This document shows, in pieces, positions 1 through 7,586 of a DNA stretch of 32,826 bases. The notes beneath the pieces were generated by a model. It was not told the origin of the DNA and did not search any database. It saw nothing but the letters and a program-made list of their open reading frames with translations. Every line of letters starts with the position of its first letter. Position 1 is the stretch's first letter. A program made the translations under genes and the position numbers. The DNA is taken from assembly GCA_024405895.1 (NCBI GenBank), contig JAKSNW010000004.1:1-32826 (forward strand), in the 5' to 3' direction. Source of the DNA: Paludibacteraceae bacterium (GTDB lineage Bacteria; Bacteroidota; Bacteroidia; Bacteroidales; Paludibacteraceae).

Positions 1-1
1 G

Positions 2-307
2 GCAGAGAACCGCCGCATTGAGCCTTGGACACAGAGTGTGCTCTATTATCTCAACCACCCTTTGCGTCAGCAAGAAGCGGTAAAATATATCGTGCCCGCC
101 CTTGAACTCCTTCCTGAGATTCAGCGCACAGGCGATATCTTCTTCCCGGGCAACTGGTGTTACAACCTCTTGTGCAACCACCGCTCAAAAGAGGCCTATG
201 AGACGGTAAAACTGTTCCTCGAGAGCCATTCTGACTACCCAACACTGCTTTTAAACAAGGTATTTTACGCGAAATTCATGCTCGACAGGGCAAATCAAGC
301 GAAATAG
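2..307 (+). CDS. M1-family aminopeptidase, C-terminal end (5' truncated)
   Basis: The reading frame is open from the window edge and ends at TAG 305-307, giving the last 101 residues of a larger protein. The stretch is helix-rich, with the pattern EPWTQSVLYYLNHPLR, then EIQRTGDIFFPGNW and a closing series of short helices. From memory this matches the C-terminal helical domain of Bacteroidetes M1 zinc aminopeptidases, where a 'hydrophobic-EIQRTGDIFFP-W' segment sits about 60 residues from the end. The catalytic HExxH region would lie outside the window, so the activity cannot be confirmed here. The first in-frame GTG at 38 is internal rather than a start, because the similarity continues upstream of it. 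It converges with the helicase gene across a 124-base gap that contains an octamer repeat. Confidence 0.6.
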   Translation, partial: AENRRIEPWTQSVLYYLNHPLRQQEAVKYIVPALELLPEIQRTGDIFFPGNWCYNLLCNHRSKEAYETVKLFLESHSDYPTLLLNKVFYAKFMLDRANQAK

Positions 308-382
308 AAAAAATAGAGAGCCTTATTATCAGCACGTTACAAATATCCTCAAGGTGTTTGCAAGTGGAATATGGGATAAAGT

Positions 383-410
383 TGACGCTATGACGCTATG
401 ACGCTATGAC
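383..410. repeat. Tandem 8-bp repeat TGACGCTA, 3.5 copies
   Basis: Three exact copies of TGACGCTA plus a partial TGAC lie in the convergent gap between the aminopeptidase and the helicase. The same octamer recurs at 5834-5849, where it is part of a palindrome. The rest of this gap (308-431) shows no clear terminator or gene. Confidence 0.85.
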
Positions 411-431
411 ACCCAACCAGCCCAAACTGCT

Positions 432-1832
432 CTATTCGAAGAGTTTGTCGATGAAGTTGATGAGATAGACCTTCTGTTGGGCACGGGTGAAGGCTGTGTA
501 TAGCCATCGCCAATAAGAGGCATCAAGCTGTTCCTCGCTGAAGATACCGGAGTCTACGAACACACAGTCCCACTGTCCGCCCTGGGCCTTATGACAGGTC
601 ACGGCATAGGCGAACTTCACATTCAAGGCATTGAGAAACTTATCCTTACGCATCTCCTTGTATCGTTGACGCTTATTGGGAATATGCATATAATCTTCCT
701 CCACACGAGACATGAGCGTCTGCCTGAGATAGTCCATATCGTGGCTGGTGTCGGCATAAAGCGAGTCGACAAGTAGCATGACATCGAGGTCCATGTCGTA
801 GTCAGAGAACTGGAGGGTAGCCTCAACGAAGTGGAAGCCATAGATCTCGTAGTGCTTGCGTAGGCGAACGATTTCAGCCATATCGCCATTGGCTATGAAG
901 TCGATGCCATCGTATGCCTCAGCCCAGAAGTAATCGTTGTGAGTCACCATGAGCCTATCCCCATGCGAGAGTTCCTCCTCACGCTGCAACACTTGATTAC
1001 GTATACCTCTATTATATAATGTAGCCCTCTTGTTGCTTCGGGTCACAATCACCACCGAGTCCTCGCCATATTCATTGTAGGCACTATAGATAGCGTCCAC
1101 CAACTCATCGCCAGGCAGTCGTACCACATCCTTGAAGGGCTTGACATTCAGTCTGGGTTCAGCCTGCTGTTCCATGGCATTGCGTAGCAGTGTGGCATTA
1201 TAGAGAATGCCGCTCTCCTGAGCCTGACGGACCACATCGTCAAGGGTGTGACTATAGAGTGAGAGGTAATACTGACGAAGGAAATCGCTGTCGAGAGCCG
1301 GCGAGTAGTCTTGTCCCACAGGCAGCAGCTGAGCCGTATCGCCCACCAGAATCAGCGAGCAGCCATCGCCCTGAAACACGAAATCCATGAGGTCGTCGAT
1401 AAGTGAACCTGTACCAAATATGCCCCCATCGTTGAAACTGGAAATCATTGAAGCCTCGTCGACGATGAACACGGCATTTTTCAGTTTATTATAGCCCACC
1501 TCGAAATCCTCGGCATAGATGCCGTTTTGCCTGTAGATATAGCGATGGATGGAGGAAGCCGGGTGGTTGGAGTAGTTAGACATCACCTTGGCAGCCCGTC
1601 CCGTAGGAGCCAGCAGCACCACAGGCACACTGAGGTCATTGAGCACCTTGACCACGGCACTCATCAGCGAGGTCTTGCCGGTGCCGGCATAGCCATTGAG
1701 CAGAAAGGTTCGCCGTTCCTCTCGGTTGGAGAGAAACAGAGCCAACTTCTCCACACACCCCTGCTGACTGGGTGTAGGCGGAAAGCCAAATGCCTCGAGG
1801 ATACGCCTCGACCAGAAATCGCTGATTGTCAT
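432..1832 (-). CDS. RecD-like ATP-dependent DNA helicase (AAA_30 / UvrD_C_2 type)
   Basis: A 466-residue superfamily 1 helicase. Walker A GYAGTGKT is at residues 47-54 and Walker B with DEAS at 125-128. A C-terminal helicase block has TCHKAQGGQW followed by the YTAFTRAQQ motif typical of the last SF1B motif. It lacks the long N-terminal domain of RecD/RecD2 and there is no recB or recC nearby. It therefore fits the short stand-alone RecD-like helicases of Bacteroidales that are often annotated as exodeoxyribonuclease V alpha subunit. It probably unwinds DNA in repair or recombination in the cytoplasm; the substrate is unknown. The start ATG at 1832 gives a sensible N-terminus just ahead of the Q-motif region (PTPSQQ). 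A TATATTTG promoter element about 130 bases upstream implies a long, possibly folded leader. Confidence 0.85.
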   Translation of the reverse strand: MTISDFWSRRILEAFGFPPTPSQQGCVEKLALFLSNREERRTFLLNGYAGTGKTSLMSAVVKVLNDLSVPVVLLAPTGRAAKVMSNYSNHPASSIHRYIYRQNGIYAEDFEVGYNKLKNAVFIVDEASMISSFNDGGIFGTGSLIDDLMDFVFQGDGCSLILVGDTAQLLPVGQDYSPALDSDFLRQYYLSLYSHTLDDVVRQAQESGILYNATLLRNAMEQQAEPRLNVKPFKDVVRLPGDELVDAIYSAYNEYGEDSVVIVTRSNKRATLYNRGIRNQVLQREEELSHGDRLMVTHNDYFWAEAYDGIDFIANGDMAEIVRLRKHYEIYGFHFVEATLQFSDYDMDLDVMLLVDSLYADTSHDMDYLRQTLMSRVEEDYMHIPNKRQRYKEMRKDKFLNALNVKFAYAVTCHKAQGGQWDCVFVDSGIFSEEQLDASYWRWLYTAFTRAQQKVYLINFIDKLFE

Positions 1833-1960
1833 ATCTCTTATCGCGGTCCAAGGGTTGGAATGAAGTATGAATTGGGCATTAAGTCGACACTTTATACCCT
1901 ACGGTGTGATAATGGACAACAGCCACGCTATTCACTTTTCACTCCCCAAAGGACCGACTG

Positions 1961-1968
1961 CAAATATA
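1961..1968 (-). promoter_or_regulatory. Candidate -7 element for the helicase gene
   Basis: TATATTTG on the minus strand matches the Bacteroidetes -7 consensus TAnnTTTG, but no TTTG lies 19-20 bases upstream. The implied leader is about 120 nt. It contains CGGTCC paired with GGACCG (plus-strand positions 1844-1849 and 1951-1956), so it may fold into one closed domain. Confidence 0.4.
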
Positions 1969-2037
1969 CTCATTTCTTACGTAACGGAGGGTCTTTGAGG
2001 GAAAGAAATAGCGGCAAAGGAAAAAGTGCACACCGAC

Positions 2038-2067
2038 TTGCGGATTCGAAAAAAAGCCGTACCTTTA
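2038..2067 (+). promoter_or_regulatory. Promoter of the amgK-murU-tatD operon
   Basis: TTG at 2038-2040, a 19-base spacer, and TACCTTTA at 2060-2067 fit the Bacteroidetes form TTTG-N19-TAnnTTTG with one change at the last base. Transcription would start near 2073. That excludes an upstream GTG at 2026 as start codon and supports the ATG at 2116. Confidence 0.6.
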
Positions 2068-2115
2068 CACTTTGTTTCAAAGGGGCATAAACCCCACCAA
2101 ACATCACTCTTGAAC

Positions 2116-3525
2116 ATGCAGCAGCTTATCGCGCTCTACACCCGTACTTACGGAACAGAACCCACTGAGGTAAAGGCATTAACGGCTGCCGGAAGCAACC
2201 GTCAGTACTTCCGTCTCAGCGGCACGCCTACAGTGGTCGGCGTAGTTGGCACTTCCTGCGAGGAAAACCGTGCCTTCATTGCCATTGCCCAACATTTCTT
2301 TAATCATCAACTCAATGTGCCACAACTCATTGCTGTCAGCGATGATGGTAACCGCTATCTCCAGCAGGACCTCGGCTCAACAGCACTCTTCGACCTCCTG
2401 GCTGAAGCACGAACCAATGGCATATACAACGAGGAACATGAGCAACTGCTCACCGATACGATACGACAACTACCACGCCTACAGTTCCTTGGCGCTCAAG
2501 GCATGGATTTCTCCGTTTGCTACCCTCTGGCAGAGTTCGATGAGCGAAGCATCAGTTTCGACCTCAATTACTTCAAATACTGCTACCTAAAGCTCACCGG
2601 ACTGGAGTTCAACGAGGTACATCTGTACGACGATTTCCAACGCCTCACCCGTAAACTTCTGAGCGTATCAGGTAACACATTCATGTATCGCGATTTCCAG
2701 GCACGCAACGTAATGATAGTCAACGGGGAGCCATTCTTCATCGATTTCCAGGGAGGCCGTCGCGGACCGGTTCACTACGACGTGGCATCGTTTCTCTGGC
2801 AAGCCAAGGCACAGTATCCCACTGCCCTTCGTGAGCGACTCATCGATGCCTATATCGAGGCTGCCCAACCATTTGAACGCTTCAATGCCAGCGAGTTCCG
2901 TCAGACACTGCGCCACTTCGTGCTCTTCCGTCTGATGCAGGTATTGGGTGCCTACGGTTTCCGTGGACTTCATGAACGCAAACCCCACTTCATACAGAGC
3001 ATACCATTCGCCCTCAACAGTCTGCGAGAGCTTCTCACAGAGCCATTTACCGAATACCCTTACCTCGATGCCCTGCTCCGTCAGCTGGTGGACACACCGG
3101 TGAAACAGGAGGACAAGACATTGGAGCTCGAGATCCTCAGCTTCTCCTTCAAGAACGGCTACCCCTACGATGCCTCTGGCAATGGCGGTGGTTATGTCTT
3201 CGACTGCCGAGCCCTCCACAACCCCGGACGCTACGACGAATACAAACAGCTCACAGGCAGAGACGAGCCAGTCATCACGTTCCTTCGCCAATACGATGAG
3301 GTAGAAGCCTTTATCGCTGAGGCAGAGACCCTGCTCTCCAACCACCTCAACCGCTATCTCCAACGCGGATTCACCCATCTGCAAGCCTCTTTCGGCTGCA
3401 CAGGAGGTCAGCACCGCTCGGTCTATTGTGCCGAACAGCTTGCCCAACGCCTCCATACCCTCTACCCGAACATACGTATCGTGGTCCATCACCGCGAACA
3501 AAAGATAAAATATACGCTTCAATAA
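2116..3525 (+). CDS. amgK: AmgK-like amino-sugar kinase fused to a RapZ C-terminal domain
   Basis: A 469-residue two-domain protein. Residues 1 to about 330 are an aminoglycoside-phosphotransferase-type kinase: N-lobe SNRQYFRL, catalytic Brenner loop MYRDFQARN with Asp193, and metal-binding IDFQ with Asp210. AmgK kinases phosphorylate N-acetylmuramic acid or N-acetylglucosamine at C1 for peptidoglycan recycling. Residues 338-469 read like the C-terminal half of RapZ, including FGCTGGQHRSVYCAEQLA near 425-442. In Escherichia coli this region binds glucosamine-6-phosphate and the small RNA GlmZ. The ATPase half of RapZ is absent. Start 2116 is chosen because a promoter lies between it and the longer in-frame GTG at 2026. 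The murU-like gene follows after 4 bases, which supports the sugar-kinase role. A sensing role for the RapZ part is inference. Confidence 0.75.
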   Translation: MQQLIALYTRTYGTEPTEVKALTAAGSNRQYFRLSGTPTVVGVVGTSCEENRAFIAIAQHFFNHQLNVPQLIAVSDDGNRYLQQDLGSTALFDLLAEARTNGIYNEEHEQLLTDTIRQLPRLQFLGAQGMDFSVCYPLAEFDERSISFDLNYFKYCYLKLTGLEFNEVHLYDDFQRLTRKLLSVSGNTFMYRDFQARNVMIVNGEPFFIDFQGGRRGPVHYDVASFLWQAKAQYPTALRERLIDAYIEAAQPFERFNASEFRQTLRHFVLFRLMQVLGAYGFRGLHERKPHFIQSIPFALNSLRELLTEPFTEYPYLDALLRQLVDTPVKQEDKTLELEILSFSFKNGYPYDASGNGGGYVFDCRALHNPGRYDEYKQLTGRDEPVITFLRQYDEVEAFIAEAETLLSNHLNRYLQRGFTHLQASFGCTGGQHRSVYCAEQLAQRLHTLYPNIRIVVHHREQKIKYTLQ

Positions 3526-3529
3526 GCCT

Positions 3530-4258
3530 ATGCAAGCCATGATCTTTGCTGCCGGACTCGGCACCCGACTCAAACCTCTGACCGACACGATGCCCAAAGC
3601 CCTTGTGCCGGTGAAACAGCGTCCACTTATCGCCCATCTGCTTCAGAAGCTTCACAACGAAGGATTTACACGAGCCGTGGTCAACACCCACCATTTCGCA
3701 CCCATGCTTCAGCACTACCTCAGCGAGCACAACGAAGAGATAGACATAGCCATCTCCGACGAGAGCGAACAGCTGCTGGACACCGGAGGCGGACTGCGAC
3801 ATGCTGCCTCGCTCCTACCCTACAGCGAGCCTTTCCTGGTGCACAACGTAGACATACTATCCAACCTATCACTCAGCCACTTATACCAAAGCCACGATGC
3901 CCACACACTGGCCACCCTGGTAGTCAGCGAGCGAAAGACCTCACGTTATCTGCTCTTCAGTCAGGAAGGAAGGCTGATGGGATGGACCAATGTCACAACC
4001 GGTGAAGTGAAGAGTCCGTTCAAAGACCTCGACATCAGCCAATGCCGCCAACTCGCCTTCGCCGGCATTCAGATGGTATCGCCCCGTGCACTGAAGTTCA
4101 TGGCCAACTGGCCCGACAAGTTCTCCATCATCGATTTCTACCTCGCCATGGCTGCCACCGAGACCATCAAGGCATACGTACCCAACGATTTCCGAATGAT
4201 GGACATAGGCAAACTCGACACCCTGGCTCAAGCCGATTCGTTCATCGATACATTATAA
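3530..4258 (+). CDS. murU: MurU-like sugar-1-phosphate nucleotidyltransferase
   Basis: A 242-residue Rossmann-like nucleotidyltransferase beginning with the signature FAAGLGTRLKPLT and then MPKALVPV (uridylyl-binding lysine). SDESEQLLDTGGG follows in mid-protein, and VHNVDIL takes the place of the usual NGD metal site. The length fits MurU, which makes UDP-MurNAc from MurNAc-1-phosphate and UTP, bypassing de novo synthesis and fosfomycin-sensitive MurA. It starts 4 bases after the kinase stop, so the two are almost surely co-transcribed and consecutive in one pathway. AmgK/MurU recycling is known in Pseudomonas and in Tannerella, a Bacteroidales. A different amino-sugar or heptose substrate cannot be excluded from sequence alone. 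Confidence 0.78.
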   Translation: MQAMIFAAGLGTRLKPLTDTMPKALVPVKQRPLIAHLLQKLHNEGFTRAVVNTHHFAPMLQHYLSEHNEEIDIAISDESEQLLDTGGGLRHAASLLPYSEPFLVHNVDILSNLSLSHLYQSHDAHTLATLVVSERKTSRYLLFSQEGRLMGWTNVTTGEVKSPFKDLDISQCRQLAFAGIQMVSPRALKFMANWPDKFSIIDFYLAMAATETIKAYVPNDFRMMDIGKLDTLAQADSFIDTL

Positions 4259-4266
4259 TATATAGT

Positions 4267-5040
4267 ATGGTTGACACCCACTCACACATCTTCGAACCCG
4301 TCTTCGACGACGACCGCCAGCAAGTGGTGGACAATGCCTTGTCTTCGGGCGTAACCCGCGTTTTGCTTGCCAACGTAGACAGCACCACCATCTCCCAAAT
4401 GCGCCAATGCGCCGCCTCCTATCCGCAATTCTGCGCCATGGCAATGGGACTGCACCCAACCTCCGTGGCACCCGAAACGATGGCTCAGGAGCTGCAAACG
4501 GCACAAGATGAGCTACAGCAACACCTCTCCGACTACTGCGCCGTCGGCGAGATAGGCATCGACCTCTACTGGGACACCACCTACCTTCGTGAGCAGCAGC
4601 AAGTCTTTGAGGCTCAGTTGGATTTGGCTAAGCAGATGAACCTCCCAGTCATCATACACACCCGCAAGGCCTATGCCGAGACCTTCCAGTCGCTCCAGCG
4701 TGTCAGAGGCAATCATGGTGTGATGCACTGCTTTGGCGGAGGCATCGAAGAGGCAAAGAAAGCCGTACAGTTGGGTTTCTGCCTGGGCATTGGCGGTGTG
4801 CTGACCTACAAGAACAGCCATCTCGACGAAATCATTCGCCCCATAGGACTGGAGCACCTCGTTTTGGAAACCGATGCACCCTACCTGCCTCCAACCCCTC
4901 ACCGTGGCAAACGCAACGAGCCCAAATACATACCGCTGATAGCCAACAAATTGGCAGAGATTTTCGAGACCACTATCGAAGAAGTCGACGCCATCACCAC
5001 CCAAACTGCAAGAAATTATTTCCCTTTGGCCAATTTTTGA
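4267..5040 (+). CDS. tatD: TatD-family metal-dependent hydrolase
   Basis: A 257-residue TatD-type TIM-barrel hydrolase. The metal ligands are visible in order: DTHSH at the N-terminus, GEIGIDLYWD, IHTRKAY, MHCFGGG and LETDAPYL near the C-terminus. TatD proteins act as 3'-5' DNases (DNA repair and degradation), and some members have D-aminoacyl-tRNA or other activities. The ATG at 4267 puts the first HxH motif at residues 5-7, as usual. The frame stays open upstream into murU, but that part is not similar to TatD. It starts 8 bases after murU and is probably the third gene of that operon, although TatD has no obvious link to sugar recycling. Confidence 0.9.
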   Translation: MVDTHSHIFEPVFDDDRQQVVDNALSSGVTRVLLANVDSTTISQMRQCAASYPQFCAMAMGLHPTSVAPETMAQELQTAQDELQQHLSDYCAVGEIGIDLYWDTTYLREQQQVFEAQLDLAKQMNLPVIIHTRKAYAETFQSLQRVRGNHGVMHCFGGGIEEAKKAVQLGFCLGIGGVLTYKNSHLDEIIRPIGLEHLVLETDAPYLPPTPHRGKRNEPKYIPLIANKLAEIFETTIEEVDAITTQTARNYFPLANF

Positions 5041-5051
5041 ATTCCAAAGGC

Positions 5052-5082
5052 TTGTATAATTCCCGAAAAATATCTACTTTTG
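5052..5082 (+). promoter_or_regulatory. Promoter of tRNA-Ser
   Basis: TTG at 5052-5054, a 20-base spacer, and TACTTTTG at 5075-5082 match the Bacteroidetes consensus. The element ends 10 bases before the mature tRNA, so the precursor has a very short 5' leader. Confidence 0.7.
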
Positions 5083-5092
5083 CACTCCCATT

Positions 5093-5180
5093 GGAAAGAT
5101 GCTCGAGTGGTTGAAGAGGCACGCCTGGAAAGCGTGTATACCCCTAAAAGGTATCGGGGGTTCGAATCCCCCTCTTTCCG
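5093..5180 (+). tRNA. tRNA-Ser (anticodon GGA)
   Basis: The 7-base acceptor stem GGAAAGA (5093-5099) pairs with TCTTTCC (5173-5179), with discriminator G at 5180. The anticodon stem CACGC/GCGTG encloses the loop CTGGAAA with anticodon GGA at 5127-5129. A long variable arm and the T-loop TTCGAAT identify the serine type II class. CCA is not encoded; CAA follows. Confidence 0.96.
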
Positions 5181-5188
5181 CAAACAAT

Positions 5189-5240
5189 AAGGTGTTATGT
5201 TCTAAGCAATTAGCATAGCACCTTTGTTTCTATATTTTTT
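5189..5240 (+). terminator. Intrinsic terminator after tRNA-Ser
   Basis: AAGGTGTTATG (5189-5199) pairs with CATAGCACCTT (5214-5224) over 11 positions with one G-U pair. A T-rich tail ending in TTTTTT at 5235-5240 follows. Confidence 0.7.
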
Positions 5241-5246
5241 AAGGCA

Positions 5247-5699
5247 ATGAAAGCAAAACTTACCCTTGTGCTGGCACTGATGCTGGCATTGATGGCGTGT
5301 GGAAAGCAAGAGCAGAAGCTCTCAAACGACGACGCCATGATCATGAAGTTCATCGTTGATACCTACAACTCAGGTATGTACGTTGACTACGACTTCCTGG
5401 AGACCCACTGCTCACCTGCCCTCCTTGAGCGTCTTCAGAACGATTATCCCTATGAATACGAAGGGGTAGCCTATGCGGTATGGGACTTCCGCACCAACGC
5501 CCAAGACAACAAGTCGGAAAACGACACCACCTATGGCATCATCACCGTTCGTGCCGATGGCAACGGCTGGTATTCCTACGAGTTCTTCGACAGTGGCTAC
5601 CGTGGCATCAACCGTGTGAAAGCCTCGATAAAAGACAACGAAGTGACCTTTGAAGAGCTTGAAACCGTCTACGACGAGACCTTGCCAGCCAAGAAATAG
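5247..5699 (+). CDS. Small lipoprotein of unknown function
   Basis: A 150-residue protein with a short hydrophobic leader and a lipobox LMAC, making Cys18 the probable lipidated residue. Residues 19-25 are lysine- and glutamine-rich, not the acidic signal often linked to surface export in Bacteroides, so a periplasm-facing position is more likely. The mature part is about 130 residues, rich in Asp, Tyr and Asn, without a motif I recognise. It begins 6 bases after the tRNA terminator, so its own promoter is unclear; CACCTTTG at 5219-5226 is the nearest -7-like element. A terminator follows at 5772. Confidence 0.75.
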   Translation: MKAKLTLVLALMLALMACGKQEQKLSNDDAMIMKFIVDTYNSGMYVDYDFLETHCSPALLERLQNDYPYEYEGVAYAVWDFRTNAQDNKSENDTTYGIITVRADGNGWYSYEFFDSGYRGINRVKASIKDNEVTFEELETVYDETLPAKK

Positions 5700-5771
5700 C
5701 CTCGGAAGCGTCATTCCTACGTCAAAACAGCAGAAAAGGCAAAAAACAGAAATTACAACACATTGAATAAC

Positions 5772-5805
5772 AAAGGCTTCGCTCAACCCGGGCGGAGCTT
5801 TTTTT
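5772..5805 (+). terminator. Intrinsic terminator of the lipoprotein gene
   Basis: GCTTCGC (5776-5782) pairs with GCGGAGC (5792-5798) with one G-U pair, extended by flanking A and T bases. A run of seven T follows. It closes the gene that ends at 5699. Confidence 0.75.
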
Positions 5806-5828
5806 GTATGTATACCTATATATTATAC

Positions 5829-5870
5829 ATCTATGACGCTATGACGCTATGACGTCATGACGTCATAGAT
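5829..5870. repeat. Palindromic octamer array (TGACGCTA and TGACGTCA)
   Basis: Two copies of TGACGCTA are followed directly by two of TGACGTCA. The 42-base whole folds on itself: the outer 10 bases ATCTATGACG pair exactly with CGTCATAGAT, and only two A-C mismatches occur in the 21-pair helix. It shares the octamer with the tandem repeat at 383-410. It lies between a terminator and the O-acetylation operon; function unknown. Confidence 0.8.
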
Positions 5871-5954
5871 ACATTATATAATAGTAATAAAGGTGCAGTG
5901 AGGTATATGCAAGTAATTAGAGATTAAGGTGTTAGGATTTAAGGGAATGGTCAG

Positions 5955-5987
5955 TTGACGTGTTTTCGGGACAAATTGACGTGTTTT
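5955..5987 (+). promoter_or_regulatory. Direct repeat TTGACGTGTTTT, 21-bp period (possible activator site)
   Basis: Exact 12-base copies lie at 5955-5966 and 5976-5987, two helical turns apart, about 60-90 bases upstream of a -7 element. Direct repeats with this spacing are typical of dimeric activators such as AraC-type proteins. No regulator is assigned. The rest of 5871-6043 holds nothing else I can name. Confidence 0.5.
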
Positions 5988-6043
5988 TGTCATCGGGTAT
6001 CGTTTTCTTGGGGCTAAAGGGCTGAGTATAGAAAAATTATGAC

Positions 6044-6051
6044 TAATTTTG
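6044..6051 (+). promoter_or_regulatory. -7 element of the SGNH/MBOAT operon
   Basis: TAATTTTG fits TAnnTTTG exactly, but there is no TTG 19-20 bases upstream, so an activator may be needed. Its place favours ATG 6072 over ATG 6039 as the first start codon. Confidence 0.45.
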
Positions 6052-6071
6052 TGCCCTATATTTCAAAAAAT

Positions 6072-7583
6072 ATGAAACCCGCAAAAATCACTTTGTTCAT
6101 CATACTCACCTTCGCCTTATTGGGCTGTCTTAGTGCGTTTTACCCTTCCAACGGGATTACATTGGGAGGTATGACACTGAGGTTTCCGTCTATTGGCGAT
6201 GTGCTCCAACCAGCCAATGCCAGCGGTCCGGTGGATGCCTCAATGCTTCTGAGCGAGGCTGAGAGCGAGATTGACAATATGGCTGCCGAGAGCGATGCCA
6301 TGGTTCAGGCTGCCGAGGAGGAGGCTGTGAAGAAGTTCGAGAAGTTTTTCTCTTCAAACCCTGCCCGCATCTATTTCCCTAACAACGATAACACGTTCTT
6401 CGACCCGCTGTTCCGTGCGTTGGACTCAGCCCGTCTGAAGCCTGTTCGCATCATCCACTATGGCGACTCACAGATTGAGATAGACAGAATTTCAGCCAGT
6501 CTGCGTGAGTGTCTGCAGTCGCGTTTCGGCGGCTGGGGTCCGGGCATGTTGCCTGTTATTCAGACCGTTCCTACTGTCTCCGTGCATCAGACCTGCTCTA
6601 ACACCGAGTTGCCACGCTATCTCCTCTATGGCCCAGATGCCTACCGTACGAAGAGCTATCGCTATGGCATTATGGCTCAGATGACTCAGGTGAGCGGCAC
6701 TGTGACCTGTTCGTTCGCTGCCTGCAGCTACAAGGATACGCAGGAGCATGCCAAGAAGTTCTCCAAGGTGAGTGTCCTCGTGGGCAATATCACCCAACGA
6801 CTGAGCGTGACCGTCAGCGCCGGCTCCTACTCCTCTACCCAGACCGTTGAGCCTATAACTTCGTCTAAACAGCTGACTTTCAACATAGGAAACAATGTCT
6901 CACGAGCTACCGTGACCATGAGTGGCGTGGCTGAGGTCTATGGCATCATGTTGGACAGCAGCAAGGGTGTAGCCCTCGACAACGTGCCTATGCGTGGCTG
7001 CGGAGGCACTATCTTCACGGGTATCAATAGCGCCCAGCCAACCCAGTTCTGCAAGGAGAACAATGTTCGACTCGTTATCATGCAATATGGTGGCAATGCG
7101 ATGGGTTATATCAAATCGAAAGAATCTCGTACTCAATATATTGAGAGCCTCGGAAAGCAAATTGAACGCATCAGGCAATGGGCACCGAATGCCCAGATTC
7201 TCTTCATCGGCCCTTCCGACATGGCTACCTCGGTGAATGGCACTATGCAGACTTATCCTCACCTCCCAATGGTGGTCAATGAGATCAAGCAAATGGCTCT
7301 GGCTCACGGTGCTGCCTTTTGGGACCTCTACAGCGCCATGGGCGGCAAGAACAGCATGGTGGCTTGGGTGAAATCGGGTCTCGCCGGCAGCGACTACGTT
7401 CACTTCACTACCCAAGGTGCCAACAAGGTGTCGGGTCTGCTGAAGCAGTCGATTCTCATCTATCACAATTACTACCAGTATCGCAATGGCACTGAGGTGT
7501 CGCCAATGGTGAGAAAAATGCAGGTGACTGCACCTAATCTGGTAGACTCCATCAAGCCTGTCAAACCAGCCATCCATCTCTAA
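6072..7583 (+). CDS. Membrane-anchored SGNH/GDSL hydrolase-like protein
   Basis: A 503-residue protein with an N-terminal hydrophobic segment (about residues 5-24) that is either a signal anchor or a signal peptide. An acidic, alanine-rich, helix-forming linker precedes the SGNH fold. Catalytic blocks are visible: IHYGDSQIEID with Ser133, IMQYGGNAM as block III, and DYVHF with Asp441 and His444 as the C-terminal dyad. It is therefore likely to be an active esterase or acyltransferase in the periplasm. It heads a tight operon with a second SGNH protein and an MBOAT. That layout parallels alginate AlgI/AlgJ/AlgX and peptidoglycan PatA/PatB systems, where the SGNH protein moves acetyl to the polymer. 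The ATG at 6039 is an alternative start 33 bases upstream, but the promoter overlaps it. Confidence 0.75.
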   Translation: MKPAKITLFIILTFALLGCLSAFYPSNGITLGGMTLRFPSIGDVLQPANASGPVDASMLLSEAESEIDNMAAESDAMVQAAEEEAVKKFEKFFSSNPARIYFPNNDNTFFDPLFRALDSARLKPVRIIHYGDSQIEIDRISASLRECLQSRFGGWGPGMLPVIQTVPTVSVHQTCSNTELPRYLLYGPDAYRTKSYRYGIMAQMTQVSGTVTCSFAACSYKDTQEHAKKFSKVSVLVGNITQRLSVTVSAGSYSSTQTVEPITSSKQLTFNIGNNVSRATVTMSGVAEVYGIMLDSSKGVALDNVPMRGCGGTIFTGINSAQPTQFCKENNVRLVIMQYGGNAMGYIKSKESRTQYIESLGKQIERIRQWAPNAQILFIGPSDMATSVNGTMQTYPHLPMVVNEIKQMALAHGAAFWDLYSAMGGKNSMVAWVKSGLAGSDYVHFTTQGANKVSGLLKQSILIYHNYYQYRNGTEVSPMVRKMQVTAPNLVDSIKPVKPAIHL

Positions 7584-7586
7584 GCT

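Noticed and set aside
4042-4266. 75-residue extension of TatD into murU
   Set aside because: It overlaps murU in another frame, and TatD similarity begins at the ATG at 4267 with HxH at residues 5-7.
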